A program made the translations under genes and the position numbers. Shown piece by piece: positions 59,202 to 64,000 of a stretch of 64,000 nucleotides of DNA; positions within the stretch are counted from its first letter, which is position 1, and every line of letters starts with the position of its first letter. The notes below the pieces were generated by a model. It saw only the letters and a list, made by a program, of their open reading frames with translations, made no database searches and had not been told where the DNA came from. Origin of the DNA: JAXGZG01 sp040771825 (GTDB lineage Bacteria; Bacillota; Sulfobacillia; Fermentithermobacillales; Fermentithermobacillaceae); NCBI GenBank assembly GCA_040771825.1, contig JAXGZG010000004.1:341989-405988 (forward strand), given 5' to 3'.

Positions 59202-59426
59202 GATTGCGGCCCCCAGGGTCAACAAAGTCCGTATCTACTTCAACCTATACCAAACCTATCCCTCTTTTCCCCTGGTCTACCTGCAATCTAGTCTGTTGAA
59301 TCAACCGACTCCGCCGATAACAGTACGTGAACAGGGGGTTACGTTTAGATCCGGTTCATCAAACGCCGACAAAAGGCCAGAGCCATCGGCGATCCTGCAG
59401 ATACCCCCGGACTAGGAGGGAACCCT

Positions 59427-62400
59427 ATGAAAAGAGCCATCTCTCTCATTCTTTGCGCGGTGCTCTGCGCAGGACTAGCGCCAGTGGCGCTGGCGAAAGA
59501 GCAAACCATCCGATATGCGGCCGTAACGGCAACACAACCGGATTATTCTGATGCTACCGTAGTGCTATTATCAGACTCCAGCTGGGAGAGCGCCAAAGAC
59601 AGTGCTGCAAACATGGATAACTGCGCATTTGTGGTTATTTACTCGCCCTGCGCGGAAGTAGAACCACCCACGCTCACTGCAGATATTGAGTTGTCTAGTA
59701 CAGAACCAGGGCTCATTTTGAGCAATGTCGTCATATCGGGCAGCGCTAGAGCGGATAACGGGCTGTACCTGTTTGGGGGCGCTTCGGTTAAATGGGGCAG
59801 CGTGACCCTCACCGGCGTCAGCCAATCAGGGGACTCGCTTCCCGCACTGACTGAAGACTTCGTCAACAATACAGACTGTATTTTATCTGGATTCAGCCAG
59901 GCAAAGATCCGTCACACCTATACCGATTCTGCTGAGATCGGGATGCTGGCGGCCTATGACCTTGTTGTAGACAACGACGCCCACGTGAGAATAGGTGCCC
60001 CTAAGGATAGGCCTGAAGGAGATGACTTTCATCACATTCTTACCATTGAGCGTTCTCTGACCGTGCACGGTTTGCTAGATGCAGACGATGGGCAGGAACT
60101 TCAGTTGCTAAGTGGCACTTGGGTCACAGGGCTTTCACTGTACGAGGAAGACGGCCAAGGAGGCTGCAGACCGTTTGACTTCGATGGCGGCGCAACCGAA
60201 AGTTTTTTGTTCAACTCTGGCGCCGAATACGCATCTGGGTCAGGCGAAACTGTCACCGGGCTCTGGGTGCGCCTGTGGGGGGGCGGCAACTCCGACCCAG
60301 GCCCAAACGGCAGTCCCGGAGCGTTTGAGAGGTTCCATAACCTGGACTCAGGCGAATACCTAATCAACGAGAACACGACGATTACTCCGGAAGACTCGGT
60401 CTTTCTGAATGCAGGCACGGTAACCGTGGCAGAAGATATCACGCTAACAGTCGCCGCCGGCGGCAGACTCGAGCTGTGCGGCATGGAAGCCACAAACAGC
60501 GGCAACATTGTGGTCGAACCTGACGCTCGTTTTGAGCTGCGCAGCATGGCACTTATCAACCACGGCACGATTGTGATCGAACCCGACGATCTTGGGAGCC
60601 CTCCGGAGCACGGACGTTTTGAGCTAAGGGATAATGCGGTACTCACAAACAATGGGTTGTTGGACATTGCCGGCAACGCCGAATTACTCGGCGCGGAACT
60701 GAAGAATAACGGAACCGTGATTCTAAACGGCTTCTTACGTCTCGCCCTGGGTGCTATTCTCACCAACGAGGGTACAGTTACTGGCCGCCCCCGGGGCATA
60801 GTCATGCTAGACAACCCTTCTGACGCCGATGCTCCCCTCAAAATCACGGGTCTCGATTTCTACGACAACCCGGAAGATACAGAAGCGACCGGTGACTGGA
60901 ACGGTGAGTTCGTATACCATGACCTTTTGTCAAAGTGGGTCCGCAACGACTTTCCCGGCCCCGGCGAAGACGACCCCGAAGGGGACGGTTCATGGCATAC
61001 CGTCACAGTGATACACCCTGTCAACGGCACTATTTCGGCGGAAGGCCTGAATGACGGTGAAGTTCAAGTCCTAGACAGGGATACGTTGGTCTTCACTATC
61101 GTACCGGAAGACGGATACATAGTCTTATCGGTCTTTGTCACACACGACAGTTTTGTGGACGATCAGTCGTGGAACCTTCGATACGTGGGCGACGGAATCT
61201 TCGAATTTCCTCTGGAACACGTTGAAAGCGATCTGACCCTAGAGGTTATCTTTCGTGAAGAAGACCCGCAAGAACTGCTCGATCAGAACTATGTTGTGCT
61301 GCTGGAGGACACGGACTCTGCAGACAATCTGAAACCGATTCTTCTGGAACAATTCGGCATGCTCGGATACACAGTCTCGCCGGATGAGATTTCGGTTCGG
61401 GACATCAATGCCAGCAACATCGCAGATGACGGTTACGGTACCTTCAGGTTTACAGTCACCCTGGGCACGGAGGAATCTGTAGAGAAAACCGGGTATATCG
61501 TGCAGTCGCCTTCCGATGTTATCTTCCGGCTATGTGACGAAAGCGGAAACGAAAAGATACGTGTGGCAAATGAAGAGGCCGCCAGGTCTGGAGAGTTTGG
61601 TGTGCCCGCCATGCATAGGGGAACTATGGAAATCTTCGGGTTGGGCAATCTTGTAGCTGCTCCCTTGAACCCCGACTTGGCTAGCTCCATGGTTGACGGC
61701 AAGGTCCAGCTCCCCTTCTATCGCGCCCAGTTCCATATCTTCAGCTTCTCTACAGGTCTCAACCTCTACGGCTTTTACGTAATACAAGAAGACGCCTATT
61801 GCGTTCATGTTTCGGCTAGATCCGGCCATAGGGAGCAGTCGACCCCACAGTGGGATCTGGACCGCTACGCGGACCTTACCGAAGGGAGCTACACCTCGGA
61901 AGTATTTTTCGGGAACGACGAGTTCATCCTTGCCCTCCCTAGACCAGGCATCGGCGGAGTAGACGAATTGAGCCTTGAAACAGGGGACTTCCCCGGTTAC
62001 ACAGTCCATGACAATGGAGACGGGAGCTACTCCGTGCACTTCCTGTCCGATTACTACGACCGCATCACTATTGCTCTGACAATAAACGGGGATATTCCAC
62101 GGCAACTCCATATACATCGTGTCGGCGTACACATTGAGGAATACGTCTGGAAAGAAGGACCTCCATCATGTATCGTCTTCCACGGCACTCAGTACGGTAC
62201 CCTCATTGACTTCTCTGATAACAACCAGTATCGCGTCTACGGAACTTACTATATCCCCGACTACGGTACCAGACCCCCTTATGGGCTGTATGCGACTTAC
62301 ACTTGGCAAGACGGCAGCAAGACCACAGAGGTAATAACCGAACCGTGTTCTACTCCCACTCCAGTAAACACCGACTTTTCAAACGGCGTGTTTTTCTACG

Positions 62401-62573
62401 GAGACCCCAGCGCCAACTGCTGTGACTATCTGTTGTACTCGGCGCCAAATGGCAGCAATGCGCCGGTCAAAATCAGCGTAACCGTCCTGAAAGCTGACCC
62501 CACAGCGACCGGCTCCTTCGGCGGCGTATTCTTGGGCTCAGGAGCGGGTGTGACTTGGACGCGGGTACAATAA
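59427..62573 (+). CDS. Very large secreted protein with beta-solenoid-like repeats
   Basis: 1048 residues. ATG with a TAGGAGG SD; signal peptide 'MKRAISLILCAVLCAGLAPV' ends at ALA-K. Residues ~300-480 hold short repeats of the form 'xx-N-x-G-x-I-V-I' (e.g. 'NSGNIVVEPDARFEL', 'NHGTIVIEPDD', 'NNGLLDIAGNAELLG', 'NEGTVTGRP') typical of right-handed beta solenoids. Residues ~520-610 resemble a beta-sandwich repeat ('HTVTVIHPVNGTISAEG'). The remainder is unrecognised and Asp/Gly-rich. No cell-wall anchor is visible, but an SLH protein follows directly, so the two may be displayed together. Divergent promoter region shared with the membrane LuxR regulator. Confidence 0.75.
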   Translation: MKRAISLILCAVLCAGLAPVALAKEQTIRYAAVTATQPDYSDATVVLLSDSSWESAKDSAANMDNCAFVVIYSPCAEVEPPTLTADIELSSTEPGLILSNVVISGSARADNGLYLFGGASVKWGSVTLTGVSQSGDSLPALTEDFVNNTDCILSGFSQAKIRHTYTDSAEIGMLAAYDLVVDNDAHVRIGAPKDRPEGDDFHHILTIERSLTVHGLLDADDGQELQLLSGTWVTGLSLYEEDGQGGCRPFDFDGGATESFLFNSGAEYASGSGETVTGLWVRLWGGGNSDPGPNGSPGAFERFHNLDSGEYLINENTTITPEDSVFLNAGTVTVAEDITLTVAAGGRLELCGMEATNSGNIVVEPDARFELRSMALINHGTIVIEPDDLGSPPEHGRFELRDNAVLTNNGLLDIAGNAELLGAELKNNGTVILNGFLRLALGAILTNEGTVTGRPRGIVMLDNPSDADAPLKITGLDFYDNPEDTEATGDWNGEFVYHDLLSKWVRNDFPGPGEDDPEGDGSWHTVTVIHPVNGTISAEGLNDGEVQVLDRDTLVFTIVPEDGYIVLSVFVTHDSFVDDQSWNLRYVGDGIFEFPLEHVESDLTLEVIFREEDPQELLDQNYVVLLEDTDSADNLKPILLEQFGMLGYTVSPDEISVRDINASNIADDGYGTFRFTVTLGTEESVEKTGYIVQSPSDVIFRLCDESGNEKIRVANEEAARSGEFGVPAMHRGTMEIFGLGNLVAAPLNPDLASSMVDGKVQLPFYRAQFHIFSFSTGLNLYGFYVIQEDAYCVHVSARSGHREQSTPQWDLDRYADLTEGSYTSEVFFGNDEFILALPRPGIGGVDELSLETGDFPGYTVHDNGDGSYSVHFLSDYYDRITIALTINGDIPRQLHIHRVGVHIEEYVWKEGPPSCIVFHGTQYGTLIDFSDNNQYRVYGTYYIPDYGTRPPYGLYATYTWQDGSKTTEVITEPCSTPTPVNTDFSNGVFFYGDPSANCCDYLLYSAPNGSNAPVKISVTVLKADPTATGSFGGVFLGSGAGVTWTRVQ

Positions 62574-62586
62574 GGAGGGTATGGAC

Positions 62587-64000
62587 TTGAAAACCATGGT
62601 AAGAAGCGCTTTTGCCCTGCTGCTGGCATTGGTTGTTGTCGTGGGACCCTCAAGCCTTCGGGCGATGGCCGCGGGATCCAGCATCCTGACTGTCGGAGCA
62701 ACCTATTCCGCCGGCATAGTTAGCATAAGCGGAACGACAAAGGCCGGAGTGCTAGCGGTAGCAGTGTTGGTTTATCGCGGCGATACGCTGCTTCGATTGC
62801 AGACAACCGGCGTTGTGGACGAAGCCTTTGCTACTACCATAGCAATAACGCTTCCTTCCGGCACATATACCGTCAAAGCAGCCAAATACGAGGGCGGGGA
62901 TTTCGCTGAAACGTCCTTCACTGTGGCAGCGCCGCCCCCTGGCGGGGACATCACTCCGCCCCCATACAGCGCAGGCGTTTCGGGCGGGAGCAGTCTGCCT
63001 ATGAGCGTCGATACTGCGGCAAACAGCGCATCAGTGAACCTAGACGAGGCGACAATCCAGAACCTTGCGGGCGGCCACAATACTGTAGTAACCTTGCCAT
63101 CCATCCCTGATGTCGCGTCCTACTCGGCGAGCCTGCCGGCTTCCGCTTTATCGGGGCCAACGCCAGGTACGCTAACTATCGACACCGGGATTGGAGGCAT
63201 CGAAATACCCGGCAACATGCTTGCAGGCACGGGACTGACAGGCAATGCTGAGGTCACCCTTGGGGTGGGTGATGCACGGGGCCTCCCTGACGGTCTGAGG
63301 GAGAGCATAGGGGATCGACCCGTGATTCGGCTCTCTCTAGCGATAGATGGGGAAGGAACCGAGTGGAGCAATCCAGACGCGCCTGTAACGGTCAGCGTCC
63401 CCTATGCACCGACAGCAGCGGAGCTAGAGAATCCTGAGAGCGTCGTGGTCTGGTACCTAGACGGTTCTGGAAGCGTTGTCACGATCACTAACGGGCACTA
63501 TGACGAAGCGACCGGAACAGTCACCTTCAAGGTCACTCACTTTAGCGACTATGCAGTCGCCTGCAATAGAGTGATGTTCGACGATGTGCCCAGCAACGCA
63601 TGGTATCACAGAGCGGTGTCCTTCATCGCAGCTAGAAATATTACTCAAGGAACAGGCGATGGCAAGTACAGTCCCGACGCCAAACTCACGCGGGGCGAAT
63701 TCATGGTGTTGATGATGCGCGCCTACGGCATTGCCCCTGATGAAGACCCGGTAGATAACTTTGCCGATGCGGGGAACACCTTCTACACCGGGTTCCTTGC
63801 GGCAGCCAAGCGACTTGGCATATCCTCGGGCGTTGGCAACAACCAGTATGCGCCGGGGAGGAAAATCACCCGCCAAGAGATGTTCACACTGCTGTATAAC
63901 GCTCTTGATGTCATCGACCAACTACCGAAAGGCGATTCAGGCAAGACGCTTGACGACTTCGCCGACGCGGGAGAGATCGATGACTGGGCAAAGGACGCTA
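62587..64000 (+). CDS. SLH-domain surface protein (3' end outside window)
   Basis: The frame is open to the end of the window, 471 codons so far. The TTG at 62587 lies 7 nt after GGAGGG; the ATG at 62581 is too close to that SD. A signal peptide (MKTMVRSAFALLLALVVVVG, ending near 'AMA') leads. Residues ~20-110 form an Ig-like domain, then a Gly/Pro/Ser linker ('PPPGGDITPPP'). Further on, 'FKVTHFSDYAV' precedes SLH domains, a usual junction. Two SLH domains are present ('MFDDVPSNAWYHRAVSFIAA', 'QGTGDGKYSPDAKLTRGEF') and a third has begun. The two genes here are only 13 nt apart and belong to one operon. Confidence 0.85.
   Translation, partial: MKTMVRSAFALLLALVVVVGPSSLRAMAAGSSILTVGATYSAGIVSISGTTKAGVLAVAVLVYRGDTLLRLQTTGVVDEAFATTIAITLPSGTYTVKAAKYEGGDFAETSFTVAAPPPGGDITPPPYSAGVSGGSSLPMSVDTAANSASVNLDEATIQNLAGGHNTVVTLPSIPDVASYSASLPASALSGPTPGTLTIDTGIGGIEIPGNMLAGTGLTGNAEVTLGVGDARGLPDGLRESIGDRPVIRLSLAIDGEGTEWSNPDAPVTVSVPYAPTAAELENPESVVVWYLDGSGSVVTITNGHYDEATGTVTFKVTHFSDYAVACNRVMFDDVPSNAWYHRAVSFIAARNITQGTGDGKYSPDAKLTRGEFMVLMMRAYGIAPDEDPVDNFADAGNTFYTGFLAAAKRLGISSGVGNNQYAPGRKITRQEMFTLLYNALDVIDQLPKGDSGKTLDDFADAGEIDDWAKDA

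Overview
The window looks like chromosomal DNA from a spore-forming member of the Bacillota (Firmicutes), with moderately high GC, probably one of the clostridial or limnochordial lineages rather than Bacillus itself. Supporting signs are a GerW/YtfJ plus DUF2953 sporulation pair, the sporulation-type protease LonB beside LonA, RNase HIII, PepV, S-layer-homology (SLH) proteins, strong Shine-Dalgarno (SD) sequences with many GTG and TTG starts, and a type A RNase P RNA. I cannot name the species. No phage, insertion sequence or CRISPR array was seen.

Layout. 1-5.6 kb (+): the end of a MoxR/chelatase-like ATPase, its VWA partner, an Orn/Lys/Arg decarboxylase, a cell-wall amidase and an F420-ligase-like protein, closely packed. 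5.6-9.7 kb (-): dipeptidase PepV, an S-layer protein with five beta repeats, and a DUF378 membrane protein. 9.8-14.9 kb (-): a complete LivKHMGF-type branched-chain amino acid ABC transporter with a VOC/epimerase-like gene. 15-20.3 kb: a Ste24-like protease, DUF1893, DNA polymerase IV, and a VTT/DedA protein with an unusual C-terminal membrane half. 20.4-20.8 kb (-): rnpB with a clear promoter. 21.4-24.3 kb (-): four co-directional genes for uncharacterised membrane proteins, including a DUF6754-like protein; this is the best candidate for an undescribed system. 24.6-25.9 kb (-): lemA and a frameshifted TPM-domain gene.

26-45.3 kb is mainly metabolism, peptide turnover and transport: RNase HIII, DUF2935, M14 carboxypeptidase, class III aminotransferase, MATE and LysE exporters, GerW/DUF2953, an M20 dipeptidase, HAD phosphatase, DUF4097 protein, prolyl oligopeptidase, EamA, a tandem nitrilase and an MFS transporter. 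45.2-49.6 kb holds a glycosidase-like protein, a metallo-beta-lactamase-fold hydrolase, tRNA-Val(CAC), a GNAT acetyltransferase and a D-Ala-D-Ala ligase-like enzyme. 49.7-57.6 kb (-) is a protein quality-control block: tig, clpP, clpX, lonB (frameshifted) and lonA. 57.8-64 kb has a membrane-embedded LuxR-type regulator divergent from a large secreted protein and an SLH protein that runs off the window.

The genes suggest an organism that imports and degrades peptides and amino acids (Liv transporter, PepV, M20, M14, POP, decarboxylase, aminotransferase) and has an S-layer. Two genes, lonB and the TPM gene, each carry an apparent one-base deletion in a short homopolymer. Either the assembly has indel errors or both genes are recently broken.
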